From assembly GCA_030451825.1 (NCBI GenBank), contig JAKDNL010000003.1, forward strand, positions 1 through 51,598: 51,598 nt of DNA, in the 5' to 3' direction. The notes beneath the pieces are model-generated. The model made no database searches and had not been told where the DNA came from. It saw nothing but the letters and a program-made list of their open reading frames with translations. Below, one piece after another: positions 16,850-24,696 of the stretch. How positions within the stretch are numbered: the first letter of the stretch is position 1; each line of letters starts with the position of its first letter. Origin of the DNA: Pseudonocardia sp. (lineage in GTDB: Bacteria; Actinomycetota; Actinomycetes; Mycobacteriales; Pseudonocardiaceae). Position numbers and translations under genes: made by a program.

Positions 16850-17283
16850 CGCGGGTCACGCCTTCACCACCGGTCGCATCCCTGTCCGTCAAGAGCCGGT
16901 CTGTATCTCCCCTGACAGTAAGCTGTGGTGCCTGCGGATGCGCTCCTCGTCCACGCCGATGTCCACGACGACAGTGCGGTCGCCGGGCCTCAGCACGAAC
17001 ATCGTGATCGGAATGCTGAACGGCTCCGGCCGCGGCCTAGAAGAAGAAGTCACCACGGGCAGCTGTCACGCCTCGTCGAGCTGTTCAGCATCGGTGGCCC
17101 ACTGCGTCGTCGCCACAGACCGCATCCCTGCGAGACTGACAGGGACACGACAGAACAGAACTTGACAGGACGACGGGTAGCCGATGATCCTCGGGCGAGG
17201 ATCGCACCATGCGATTCGATCCGGTGGGGCGGCCGACCGGTCACCTCCCGCTGCCGGCCGCACCCTGATCGGAGGTTCCTGCC
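16850..17283. other. Intergenic stretch with a possible metallo-beta-lactamase-fold fragment and MarR promoter region
   Basis: On the minus strand, 17,050-16,870 encodes an isolated SIPITMFVLRPGDRTVVVDI, then GVDEERIRRHHSLLSGEIQT, before a stop. The strand TVVVDIG resembles the first core strand of metallo-beta-lactamase-fold hydrolases, but the rest of the gene is missing. From 17,131 to 17,175, TGACAG occurs repeatedly (GACTGACAGGGACACGACAG and TTGACAGG); these may be operator half-sites for the MarR gene at 17,284. A GGAGG box precedes that gene. Confidence 0.3.
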
Positions 17284-17817
17284 ATGCCGCGGAAGGACCA
17301 CGTGGCCCGCCCGATGCCGTCGTCGATCTCGGCGAAGGACCTGGACGGCATGCTCGCCGCCACGGTCACGAGTGACCGGCCCGAGCTGGACCAGGAGATA
17401 CTGCGCGCGGCGACGAACCTCAAGCGTGCAGCAACGGTCCTCGAGCAGATCGAGACCCGCAACGTCCACAACACGACGGGCCGGACGTCGGCCGCCTTCC
17501 GCGTACTCGTGATGACCTGGGCGTTCGGTCCGATCGAGGCCAAGGACGTGTCCCGACTGTCCGGAGTGTCCCGCCAGGCGGTCTCCGGGGTGCTGGCCAC
17601 GCTGGAGCGGGACGGCCTGGTGAGCCGCGAGCGCGCGACGAAGACCGACAAGCGGCTGGCGCCGGTGACGATCACCGACACCGGCCAACAGCTCGTCGAG
17701 GACAACCTGCACCGCCAGAACGAGGTCCAGAAGGACTTCTTCGGCGCGCTCTCAGCCGACGAGCTGGGGACACTCATCGAACTCCTGAGCCGACTGGTGA
17801 TCGCCGAGCACGACTGA
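17284..17817 (+). CDS. MarR-family transcriptional regulator
   Basis: The protein has 177 residues from the ATG at 17,284, with GGAGG 8 nt upstream. The N-terminal third is helical and probably dimerises. The winged helix is AKDVSRLSGVSRQAVSGVLA and TLERDGLVSRERA, followed by the wing DKRLAPVTITDTGQQLVEDN. MarR proteins bind palindromes near their own promoter and respond to phenolic or other small ligands. The nearest possible targets are decayed (LLM remnant) or belong to the toxin-antitoxin pair downstream, so its regulon is unclear. Confidence 0.85.
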   Translation: MPRKDHVARPMPSSISAKDLDGMLAATVTSDRPELDQEILRAATNLKRAATVLEQIETRNVHNTTGRTSAAFRVLVMTWAFGPIEAKDVSRLSGVSRQAVSGVLATLERDGLVSRERATKTDKRLAPVTITDTGQQLVEDNLHRQNEVQKDFFGALSADELGTLIELLSRLVIAEHD

Positions 17818-17977
17818 GAACCCAATGCCCTTCCCCGGGCCGCGGCGCTGGATCCTCGGGGGCAGCTGCCGCGCCCTCCACAGCATCCCACCCTGCATGC
17901 CGACACACCACCACGCGCCCCGGCCCGCCCGTGCCCGTCCCCTCCGTCCCGTTCGCGCACACGTTCGCTCTCGCACG

Positions 17978-18029
17978 CGAAACCGTGACCTCGCACGTGA
18001 CATTTCCGCGTGCGAGGCCACGGTTTTCG
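17978..18029. repeat. Long imperfect inverted repeat (hairpin)
   Basis: The left arm CGAAACCGTGACCTCGCACG (17,978-17,997) pairs with the right arm at 18,009-18,029 with one mismatch and one bulged base, leaving an 11-nt loop. There is no T-run, so it is not a standard terminator. It lies in the 317-bp gap between the MarR gene and the toxin-antitoxin pair; no gene was seen in the rest of that gap. It resembles dispersed palindromic units seen elsewhere in this window. Confidence 0.7.
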
Positions 18030-18134
18030 GTGCGACCAGCGGCCAGAAGCTGGCCTTCGGGGACGCCCTGGCCTGGGTTTACCTGGTGGGTACCGGTAGG
18101 GCCACAGAGCCGCATGTTTGGGTAGGGTCGAGGG

Positions 18135-18383
18135 GTGGCATCAACTGAGAAGGTCTCGCTGTCGCTCGATGTCGGTTCGCTCGTGCTCGCCCGCCGAGCC
18201 GCCGAGCTGGAGCAGACGAACCTCTCGGCGTACATCAGTCGGCTGGTGCACCGGCATGCCTGGGAGTCGGAACGGCCAACGCTGACCTCCGAGCAACAGG
18301 CCCGGGCCGACGCTGACCTGGCCGCTCTCGACGAGCGCGAGGAGCACGGCCGGGGAGCCGGAGGGCAGCGTGCGACGGGGTGA
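18135..18383 (+). CDS. Antitoxin of a MazEF-like module
   Basis: This 82-residue protein has an N-terminal ribbon-helix-helix-like segment (EKVSLSLDVGSLVLARRAAE, then TNLSAYISRLVHR) and an acidic disordered C terminus (EQQARADADLAALDEREEHG) of the kind that wraps a toxin. It overlaps the start of the MazF-like gene by 14 nt, which is typical of coupled toxin-antitoxin pairs. A GTG at 18,135 starts the gene, and the antitoxin is expected to bind and repress its own promoter. Confidence 0.75.
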   Translation: MASTEKVSLSLDVGSLVLARRAAELEQTNLSAYISRLVHRHAWESERPTLTSEQQARADADLAALDEREEHGRGAGGQRATG

Positions 18384-18675
18384 GCTCTGGCGGGCGCCGT
18401 CCCCGCTGCGCGACCGCGTCATCCTGATCGTCAGCGCTCAAGCCGTCATCGACCGCGGCGCGACGATGCTCTACGGCGTCGAGGCCGACGAGCAGGACCC
18501 CGGGGCGATCCTGCTCGTCGCCCCGGTCGAGGTCGACGGCACGGCGCGCTGGCTCAACGTCCAGCGCGGCCTCACCCGCATCTACCGACCCACTCTCACT
18601 CAGTCCTACGGCATGGCCGACCAGGCCGTGCTCGACCAGGTCGATGCCCTGCTCCGGGTTTCCCTCGATCTCTGA
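18370..18675 (+). CDS. MazF-like endoribonuclease toxin
   Basis: The protein has 101 residues from the GTG at 18,370. The opening RRGELWRAPSPLRDRVILIV fits the PemK/MazF SH3-like fold (RGELW followed by a beta strand). The core TARWLNVQRGLTRIYRP and ADQAVLDQVDALLRVSLDL form the later strand and C-terminal helix. MazF family toxins cleave single-stranded RNA. The sequence is divergent (YGVEADEQDPGAILLVAPVE in place of the usual PVVVS-type strand), so a non-nuclease CcdB-like activity is possible. Confidence 0.7.
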   Translation: MRRGELWRAPSPLRDRVILIVSAQAVIDRGATMLYGVEADEQDPGAILLVAPVEVDGTARWLNVQRGLTRIYRPTLTQSYGMADQAVLDQVDALLRVSLDL

Positions 18676-18795
18676 ACCGCACGACCCGCCGCGGTCGCCA
18701 CTGCTGCCGAGCAGGGAACGGATCGTGGCCACCTTGGATCCGGGTGTCCGGCTTCTCGGCACACCCGCCCCGGCCCCGCTGGGCGCGCGACGCGA

Positions 18796-18863
18796 CTTCG
18801 CATAGGAAAGCGCGTCCTCGCACGGGGAATAACCTTTGCGAAGACGCCCGAACCTGTGCGAAG
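18796..18863. repeat. Cluster of inverted repeats around CTTCGCAYAGG
   Basis: CTTCGCATAGG (18,796-18,806) is the inverse of CCTTTGCGAAG (18,833-18,843) and CCTGTGCGAAG (18,853-18,863), giving alternative hairpins. Just downstream, CGACGCCTGCCA is directly repeated at about 18,888-18,912. The 243-bp interval between the toxin gene and the ATPase otherwise shows no convincing gene; a short plus-strand frame there has poor codon bias. Confidence 0.5.
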
Positions 18864-18918
18864 TGGACTGACTACCGCGTCCTCGACGCCTGCCACGACG
18901 CCTGCCACGACGCCATGG

Positions 18919-21036
18919 TCACCGACCCGGCCCTGGTCGCGGACGTCCTCCTGCGGGTGAGCGGCCGGCAGTAACCGGCCGATCGGCGGCGGTTCGACTG
19001 ATCGTCGGAGCGGGCGCGCAGCACGCGTCGCCGAGCGTGATCCCGGACGGCTCCACGCCGAGATGGATCGGTGCGTCTCCGCGCACGGCGGTTGCCGCGC
19101 CGAGACCGGGCAACTGTCGTGTGCGGGCGGCCCGGACGGCGTTGCCGATCACGAGGACCTCGGCAAGCTCGTGGATCACGACGACCATCGCCAGGCCGAG
19201 CACGCCGAACGCGGCCAGCGGGATGAGCACCCCGATGATCACCAGCGAGAACCCGACGTTCTGCACCATGATCGTCCGGGAACGGCGGGCGTGCGCGAGA
19301 ACCTGGGGCAGGTGGCGCAGGTCCTCGCCCATCAACGCGACATCGGCCGTCTCGATCGCGACGTCGGTCCCCATCGCCCCCATCGCGATCCCGACGTCCG
19401 CGGTGGCCAGGGCCGGGGCGTCGTTCACCCCGTCGCCGACCATCGCGATCCGCCGGCCGCGGGCGATCCGCGGCAACAACGCGGCCTTATCCTCGGGCAG
19501 CAGTCCTGCGTGGACGGTGCCGATCCCGGCCCGGGCGGCCAGCGCCTCGGCGGTGAGCGTGTTGTCGCCGGTCAGCATCGCCACCTCGATGCCCAGCTCA
19601 CCCAGCCGCGTGACGGCCTCGGCCGCTTCGGGGCGCAGCTCGTCGCGGACCGCGATCGCACCCAGCAACGCGTGGTCGCGCTCGAGCAGGACGACGGTCG
19701 CCCCGTCACCCTGCAACCGCTCGACGTCACCGGCCAGGGACCCGGCCTCGACCCACCCGGGCTTCCCGAGGCGCATCGCGGCGCCGTCCACGAGACCGTG
19801 CAGCCCGTGACCTGGCACCGCGGTCACCTCGCCGGCGGTCCGGTACGCCAGTCCCCCGTCACCGGCGGCGGCCAGGACGGCGCGCGCCAGCGGGTGTTCG
19901 CTGCGTGCCTCCAGCGACGCGGCGGCGGCGAGCACGTCGTCGCGGCTTGCGGGGCCGGCCGCGACGACGTCGACGACCTGCGGCTCGTTGCGGGTCAGGG
20001 TGCCGGTCTTGTCGAGTGCGACCGCACGGACGCGGCCGAGCTCCTCCAGCGCGGCGCCACCCTTGACCAGGGCTCCGTGGCGGCTCGACGCACCGATCGC
20101 GGCGACGACCGAGAGCGGGACGGAGATCGCCAGCGCGCACGGCGACGCCGCGACCAGCACCACCAGCGCGCGTTCGAGCCACAGCAGCGGGTCGCCGAGC
20201 AGGGCGCCGAGGCCGGCGATCAGCACGGCCAGGGCCATGATCGAGGGGACCAGTGGGCGGGCGATCCGGTCGGCGAGGCGCTGCCCGGCGCCCTTGCGCT
20301 CCTGGGCCTGCTCGACGATGTGCACGATCCGGGCCAGCGAGCTGTCCGAGGCGAGCGCGGTGACCCCGACCTCGATCGCCCCACCGCCGTTGATGGCGCC
20401 GGCGTGCACGGTGTCGCCGGGGCCGGCCTCGACCGGTACCGACTCCCCGGTGATCGCGGACAGGTCCAGGCTGGTCCGCCCGCGGGCGATCGTGCCGTCC
20501 GTGGCGGCCCGCCCGCCGGGGCGCAGCACCATCGTGTCGCCGAGGACGAGCTCGTCCGGCGGCACCTGCAGCTCCGTGCCCGCACGCAGCACCGACGCCG
20601 TCGGCGGGACGAGCCCGAGCAACGCGCGCAGGCTGCGACGGGTCCGGGTCACCGCATGGTGCTCCAGACCCTCCGCGATCGAGAACAGGATGCCCAACAG
20701 CGCGGCCTCGGCGACCTGGCCGAGTGCGACCGCGCCGATCGCGGCGATCGTCATCAACGTGCCGACGCCGATCCGGCCGTGGCGCAGGTTGCGCACGGCA
20801 CCGGGCACGAACGTCGACGCGCCGACGACCGCCGCCAGCAGCTCGACACCGATCACGACCGGCATCGCGACACCGGCCCGGTCGAGCACCCATCCGACCG
20901 CGAGCAGAACCGCGGCGACCGCGGCCGCCTGCAACGCACGGACCTGCCAGAGCCTGCCTCCGCCCTGATCCACACCGGGCCCCTCGGTCGCGGGCCCCCC
21001 GGTCGTGGGCTCCGGCCCGCAGCACGCGTCAGTCAT
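18919..21036 (-). CDS. P1B-4-type heavy-metal translocating P-type ATPase (CtpD/CtpJ-like)
   Basis: The protein has 705 residues from the ATG at 21,036, which overlaps the CadC-like gene end by 8 nt. P-type hallmarks are present: TGES (DLSAITGESVPVEAG), the phosphorylation site DKTGTLTRNEPQ, SEHPLARAVL, and the hinge MVGDGVNDAPAL. The translocation motif is SPC (AASPCALAIS) rather than CPC, and a late membrane helix has HELAEVLVIGNAVR. Both are features of P1B-4 exporters associated with Co, Fe or Zn efflux. There is no N-terminal HMA domain. Cys pairs at the N terminus (TDACCGPE) and C terminus (GDACCAPAP) may bind metal. Expression is probably controlled by the sensor encoded just upstream. 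Confidence 0.9.
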   Translation of the reverse strand: MTDACCGPEPTTGGPATEGPGVDQGGGRLWQVRALQAAAVAAVLLAVGWVLDRAGVAMPVVIGVELLAAVVGASTFVPGAVRNLRHGRIGVGTLMTIAAIGAVALGQVAEAALLGILFSIAEGLEHHAVTRTRRSLRALLGLVPPTASVLRAGTELQVPPDELVLGDTMVLRPGGRAATDGTIARGRTSLDLSAITGESVPVEAGPGDTVHAGAINGGGAIEVGVTALASDSSLARIVHIVEQAQERKGAGQRLADRIARPLVPSIMALAVLIAGLGALLGDPLLWLERALVVLVAASPCALAISVPLSVVAAIGASSRHGALVKGGAALEELGRVRAVALDKTGTLTRNEPQVVDVVAAGPASRDDVLAAAASLEARSEHPLARAVLAAAGDGGLAYRTAGEVTAVPGHGLHGLVDGAAMRLGKPGWVEAGSLAGDVERLQGDGATVVLLERDHALLGAIAVRDELRPEAAEAVTRLGELGIEVAMLTGDNTLTAEALAARAGIGTVHAGLLPEDKAALLPRIARGRRIAMVGDGVNDAPALATADVGIAMGAMGTDVAIETADVALMGEDLRHLPQVLAHARRSRTIMVQNVGFSLVIIGVLIPLAAFGVLGLAMVVVIHELAEVLVIGNAVRAARTRQLPGLGAATAVRGDAPIHLGVEPSGITLGDACCAPAPTISRTAADRPVTAGRSPAGGRPRPGPGR

Positions 21037-21436
21037 GACTCGCCCGTCCGTCCCCGTCCGAGCCGGCCGCTGCGGCGACTGCCAGCCCCGGCCCGAGCAC
21101 CGCCGGCACGAGCGCACGTCCACGGTCGGTCAACCCGTACATCACCAGCCGCCCCTGGCGACGCGACTCCACCAGCCCGGCGGCGCGAAGGCGTCGCAGG
21201 TGGTGCGACGCGAGGTTCTGCGCCTGCCCGACCACCCACGCGACGTCGCACACGCACAACTCGCCGCCGGCCAGCAACGCCGCCGCGATCGTCAGACGGG
21301 TCGGGTCACCCAGCGCCTGCGCGGCGGCCGCGACCGGCTCCACCGCCCGCACCTCGGGCAGCCCTGCGCGGATCCGCTCGGCATGGGGCAGGTCCAGACA
21401 CAGGAGGTCGCACGTGTCGTCGAGTTCGATGGCCAC
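21029..21436 (-). CDS. cadC: CadC-like ArsR/SmtB-family metal-sensing repressor
   Basis: The protein has 135 residues from the GTG at 21,436. It has an N-terminal DTCDLLCLD (Cys9, Cys13) and ELCVCD in helix 3 (Cys61, Cys63). This is the four-cysteine alpha3N site that defines CadC sensors of Cd, Pb or Zn. The recognition helix region is QNLASHHLRRLRAAGLVESR, followed by the wing QGRLVMYGLTDRG. Metal binding would release it from the promoter and induce the P-type ATPase encoded 8 nt into its own 3' end. A Cd/Pb response is inferred from the cysteines; the partner pump is P1B-4 rather than the usual CadA, which makes the pairing worth noting. Confidence 0.88.
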   Translation of the reverse strand: MAIELDDTCDLLCLDLPHAERIRAGLPEVRAVEPVAAAAQALGDPTRLTIAAALLAGGELCVCDVAWVVGQAQNLASHHLRRLRAAGLVESRRQGRLVMYGLTDRGRALVPAVLGPGLAVAAAAGSDGDGRASHD

Positions 21437-21462
21437 ATCGCCATACTAACGTGCATCGCTAT
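21436..21462 (-). promoter_or_regulatory. Candidate operator/promoter of the CadC-like gene
   Basis: Direct 9-mers CATCGCCAT (21,436-21,444) and CATCGCTAT (21,454-21,462) flank a minus-strand TAGTAT that could serve as a -10 box. No RBS precedes the GTG, so the message is probably leaderless. An ArsR-family operator normally covers this position. Confidence 0.4.
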
Positions 21463-21509
21463 GTTGCTGCCGGCACAAGTTGCCGGCCGGCGTGCAGGCG
21501 GGTTCCGGC

Positions 21510-21539
21510 TTGACCTTCCACCCGCCTCGAAGGTTTAGC
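21510..21539 (+). promoter_or_regulatory. MerR-type promoter with overlapping operator
   Basis: A -35-like TTGACC (21,510-21,515) and -10-like TTTAGC (21,534-21,539) are separated by 18 bp. The spacer carries the inverted repeat ACCTTC-N10-GAAGGT (21,513-21,534). Long spacers spanned by a palindrome are the signature of MerR-activated promoters. The regulator GTG lies 10 nt downstream, so the transcript is leaderless and autoregulated. Confidence 0.7.
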
Positions 21540-21548
21540 GTCGACGTC

Positions 21549-22313
21549 GTGAACGGCTACCGGATCTCCCAGCTCTCCGAGCGGGTCGGGATACCAGCGA
21601 CGACGCTGCGCTACTACGAGGCCCGAGGACTGCTCCCCGCCCGGCGCACCCCGGCCGGCTACCGCACCTACAGCAGCACCGACGTCGAGCGCGTCCGTTT
21701 CATCGCCACCGCCAAGAACCTCGGCCTGTCGCTGGACGACATCCGCGACATCCTCGGCATCTGGCAACACGGCATGTGCCGCGATGTCCGCGACGAGCTC
21801 ACCCCACGGCTGCGCACCCGGATCGAGCACGCCGAACACCGCATCGCCGAACTCCAGACATTCCGCGACCACCTGAGAACGGCGATGGCCCGGCTCGAGG
21901 CGCTCCCGGCCCGGGACAGCCCCTGCGACCCGGCCTGCGCCTTCGTCGACGACGACGCGTCGGACCGTTCCGACCGGCCCCCGCAGACCGATCACGCCCA
22001 TACCGGTCCGGCGATCGCGTGCACCCTGACAGCCCAGGACTACACCGACCGAGCGAGCCGATGGCGCGCCGCTCTCGCCGGCGCCACCCGGTGGACGCTC
22101 CCGGGCGCGGGGCTCCGGATCCAGCTGCCCACCGAGCGGGCCGAGGAGGTCGCCGCCCTGGTCGCGGCCGAGTCCCGGTGCTGCCCGTTCCTCACCTTCC
22201 GGCTCACCTTCACCGCCGGCGGGATCGAGCTGGATGCGCACGCCCCCGCCGAGGCGACTCCGCTGCTGCACGACCTGCTCGCGCCCGCCGAGGAAGCGAC
22301 CAGCGCATGCTGA
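21549..22313 (+). CDS. MerR-family metal/stress regulator with extra C-terminal Cys domain
   Basis: The protein has 254 residues from the GTG at 21,549, chosen because it follows the MerR promoter and begins the family sequence [20 protein letters not shown]. The winged helix ([19 protein letters not shown]) and dimerisation helix ([20 protein letters not shown]) are followed by a Cys pair (SPCDPACAF) at the effector loop. Beyond residue about 155 there is an added alpha/beta domain with [20 protein letters not shown] and [14 protein letters not shown], which ordinary MerR proteins of 130-150 residues lack. Overlap of 7 nt with the YnfA-like gene suggests co-regulation. The ligand is unknown; thiophilic metal is the best guess. 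Confidence 0.8.
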   Translation: MNGYRISQLSERVGIPATTLRYYEARGLLPARRTPAGYRTYSSTDVERVRFIATAKNLGLSLDDIRDILGIWQHGMCRDVRDELTPRLRTRIEHAEHRIAELQTFRDHLRTAMARLEALPARDSPCDPACAFVDDDASDRSDRPPQTDHAHTGPAIACTLTAQDYTDRASRWRAALAGATRWTLPGAGLRIQLPTERAEEVAALVAAESRCCPFLTFRLTFTAGGIELDAHAPAEATPLLHDLLAPAEEATSAC

Positions 22314-22648
22314 TCGCCCGCTCCATCGCACTCTTCGTCGTCGCCGCGGTGCTCGAGATCGGTGGAGCCTGGCTCGTCTGGCAAGGCCTGCGCGAGCACC
22401 GCGGATGGATCTGGATCGGCGCCGGCGTCATCGCACTCGGCCTCTACGGCTTCGTCGCCACCCTGCAGCCGGACGCGAACTTCGGGCGCATCCTCGCCGC
22501 CTACGGCGGGGTCTTCGTCGCCGGCTCACTGGCGTGGGGCATGGTCGCCGACGGGTTCAAGCCCGACCGCTACGACGTCATCGGCGCCCTGATCTGCCTC
22601 GCCGGAGTCGCCGTGATCATGTACGCGCCCCGGTCCGGGGCCCTGTGA
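22307..22648 (+). CDS. ynfA: YnfA/UPF0060 small membrane protein
   Basis: This 113-residue protein has four predicted transmembrane helices: [60 protein letters not shown] and [17 protein letters not shown]. The [14 protein letters not shown] motif, with Glu in the first helix, and DGFKPDRYD before the last helix are typical of the YnfA family. This family is distantly related to small multidrug resistance transporters. Its position downstream of a MerR regulator, overlapping by 7 nt, supports a role in resistance to metals or toxic compounds. Confidence 0.88.
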   Translation: MLIARSIALFVVAAVLEIGGAWLVWQGLREHRGWIWIGAGVIALGLYGFVATLQPDANFGRILAAYGGVFVAGSLAWGMVADGFKPDRYDVIGALICLAGVAVIMYAPRSGAL

Positions 22649-22730
22649 GCGACCGAGCGCGTGCAACACTCGGTCGATCTCGAACCGGGTCGCATCCAAC
22701 CGGGGCACCACCCCACCATCACCACCTCCT

Positions 22731-22917
22731 CCGCGAAGCGCGGGATCCTCCCCACCACCGCTGCACGAGCGGAGCTCTCGTCCACCCCGGGCGTACGAAC
22801 GGAGCCCTCGTCCAATCCAGGCACCCCAGGGAAGCTCCCGGGCCCCCGGGGAGGCTGCACGAGCGGAGCCCTCGTCCAGATCCGGCGTACGAGTGGAGCT
22901 CTCGTCCAATCCGGGCG
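22731..22917. repeat. Block of four palindromic ACGAGCGGAGCTCTCGT-type repeats (copy 1)
   Basis: After a leader CCGCGAAGCG at 22,731 there are four units: GCACGAGCGGAGCTCTCGTC, GTACGAACGGAGCCCTCGTC, GCACGAGCGGAGCCCTCGTC and GTACGAGTGGAGCTCTCGTC. Each is a short near-palindrome. The first and last two are separated by about 40 bp of C-rich sequence. The same leader and unit order recur at 25,336-25,506. The 320-bp gap after ynfA holds no gene. Irregular spacing and similar spacers exclude CRISPR. Confidence 0.85.
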
Positions 22918-22969
22918 CCCCCTCACTGGACAAGAATGGCCCCAATGTCGCTGCGCCACGGGCGTCGCG

Positions 22970-24034
22970 TCACAGCCGTGCCGTGTGGACGACGTCGCGT
23001 AGCTCGGCGTCGAAGCGCTGCCGCACCTCCTCGGCCCAGTACGGACCGGTGAGCCGCGGATCCGGATCCGTCCGCTCCCGAGTGGTGGTCTCGTCGAGGT
23101 AGACCTCGAAGCAGGCCTGGATCCCGGCGAGGATCCCCCCGAGCAACGACCGGCCCGGCTCGGCCGGATCGAGGACCGTGCTCACGGCCCGGTGCCCCCC
23201 GCCGCTCTTGTCGCCGTCGCGCTCGTGATCGCCGGAATGCCCCTCGGCGTCGAACTCGGGGGCCGGACAGACCACGAAGTGGCCGGCCGCGGCGAGTAAC
23301 GCCTCCTGCAGCAGATCACGGACCACGCCCGATGCGTTCCCCACCGGGTGCCCGAGCACCGCAATGGCGATCCGCAGATCCCGATCGCTCAGCAGCTGGG
23401 CGTGAGCCAGGAGCCGGACGGCCGACGTACTCCCGTCCAGCGGCGCGGTCACGAGTACGGCCGCACCGAGCCACTCCAGCGCGGCGACCGATGCCGCCAC
23501 CGGCTCGACGTCGGTGAACAGCCGCTCGCTTCCCATCGGGACGGAGTGCAGGAGTGCGTGCGCCGCCGCGAAATGGTCGGGCTGCACGTCGCGGCGGAGC
23601 CGGGTGACCGCCTGCTGCGCGCGCCCGGTCAGGTCACCGGCGATCGCCGTCGAGACCGCGGAGGACTCGGTCTCGACCTCACGGACCACGGCTTCCCGGC
23701 ATCCCTGGTCGTCGATCTCACTGAGCAGCCGGCCGACGGTGTGCGCGGCCTCGTCCCGGTCGTCCTCGGCGATCCGGAGGAGGTCGCCGACCGGCATGTT
23801 CGGGCGGCGCAGGATCGCCGCGAGGCGCACGGGATTCGGTCTCTCGGTTCCGGGGGTGGTGTAGGCGGTCCAGATGTGGCTGGAGAGCCGGTCCAGCGCC
23901 TGGGCGAGGTGGCGGGCTCGGGCGTCGTCGCAGGTCTTCGGGATGCGGGTGACGTGGTCGGCGGCGGAACCGGCGCCGGTCGGCCAGGTCGCGACGATCG
24001 TGGCAGCGGAGGAGTGGTGGGCGTAGGTGGTCAT
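22970..24034 (-). CDS. Hypothetical protein of unknown function
   Basis: The protein has 354 residues from the ATG at 24,034; an upstream extension to 24,127 is Arg/Pro-rich and rejected. It is mostly alpha-helical with long amphipathic stretches (RARHLAQALDRLSSHIWTAY, ELVE-like helices, TGRAQQAVTRLRRDVQPDHF). The middle is hydrophobic (AALEWLGAAVLVTAPLDGST), a hydrophilic loop rich in Gly, Asp, Glu and His follows (EGHSGDHERDGDKSGGGH), and the C-terminal end is PYWAEEVRQRFDAELRDVV. No catalytic motif or known domain is evident. Third-position G/C bias supports real coding. It lies alone between two repeat blocks, together with a toxin-antitoxin pair on the opposite strand. Confidence 0.6.
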   Translation of the reverse strand: MTTYAHHSSAATIVATWPTGAGSAADHVTRIPKTCDDARARHLAQALDRLSSHIWTAYTTPGTERPNPVRLAAILRRPNMPVGDLLRIAEDDRDEAAHTVGRLLSEIDDQGCREAVVREVETESSAVSTAIAGDLTGRAQQAVTRLRRDVQPDHFAAAHALLHSVPMGSERLFTDVEPVAASVAALEWLGAAVLVTAPLDGSTSAVRLLAHAQLLSDRDLRIAIAVLGHPVGNASGVVRDLLQEALLAAAGHFVVCPAPEFDAEGHSGDHERDGDKSGGGHRAVSTVLDPAEPGRSLLGGILAGIQACFEVYLDETTTRERTDPDPRLTGPYWAEEVRQRFDAELRDVVHTARL

Positions 24035-24359
24035 GCGCGCGAGCCTGCTCAACGCGGCGCATCCCGGGCGGTGGAATGACCGGTTCGGCGCCGTCGACCG
24101 GGGAGGCTGTTCACGGGGGTGAACCACACACCGTCACCGACCGCGCTGCGCCGTTCAGCTGCTGGTCGAGGACTGGTCTGGGACGAAGCGGGGATACGGG
24201 CAGGTGGTGAGGTACCCGCGACGCGGGCGAGTGCGACCTGGCCTCGGCAGCCGCGATGACATGCTGAGCAGGACGCGACTCGGGTCCGTGTCGACGACGG
24301 AGAGGGTCGACGGTGCCGAAACCGCGATCCGCGCAGATCTCTTGGCAGCACCCGGCGCG

Positions 24360-24379
24360 TGTCATACACTGTCACACGT
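24360..24379 (+). promoter_or_regulatory. Candidate leaderless promoter/operator of the toxin gene
   Basis: TGTCATACACTGTCACACGT contains a -10-like CATACACT and a TGTCA direct repeat forming an imperfect palindrome that ends at the toxin GTG. No RBS is present. The rest of the 343-bp gap from 24,035, which carries the divergent promoter of the hypothetical gene, shows nothing else recognisable. Confidence 0.35.
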
Positions 24380-24696
24380 GGCGGAACGGATCGAGTGGGG
24401 CGCGACTGCGGCCGAGCACATCCGCACTCGCTCCGACCGCTACGACGCGGCTCACGACATCGATCCTGCGTGGACTCGCGAGGTTGTGGTTGACCCGGAC
24501 CCGGCTCGCGGACGAGCCTGATCCTCGGTCTGCCCACCTCAACAGCGTCCGCATCGTCGGCTACTCACCCACGGCGGGCATGGTGATCACCGTTGTGGCG
24601 CTGCGAGACCGACACGGGACCCTGCAGGGCGCGTCGGCGTGGAAGACCCGAGGGGCCCAATTGCGCCAGTACATGGAGGCCAGAAGCGATGACTGA
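24378..24696 (+). pseudogene. BrnT-like toxin with frameshift
   Basis: The first frame from the GTG at 24,378 gives AERIEWGATAAEHIRTRSDR and DIDPAWTREVVVDPDPA, then a premature stop. The next frame continues with VRIVGYSPTAGMVITVVALR and GASAWKTRGAQLRQYMEARS to a TGA at 24,694. Together they resemble short BrnT-like or related RNase toxins of about 105 residues. The shift is near 24,497-24,510 and is +1, as from one inserted base in GACCCGGACCCGG. The antitoxin gene overlaps its end by 8 nt. A functional toxin would require frameshifting, so this is probably an inactivated module or a sequencing error. Confidence 0.6.

Noticed and set aside
19063-21513. 816-residue plus-strand frame
   Set aside because: Complement of the P-type ATPase gene; low-complexity shadow.
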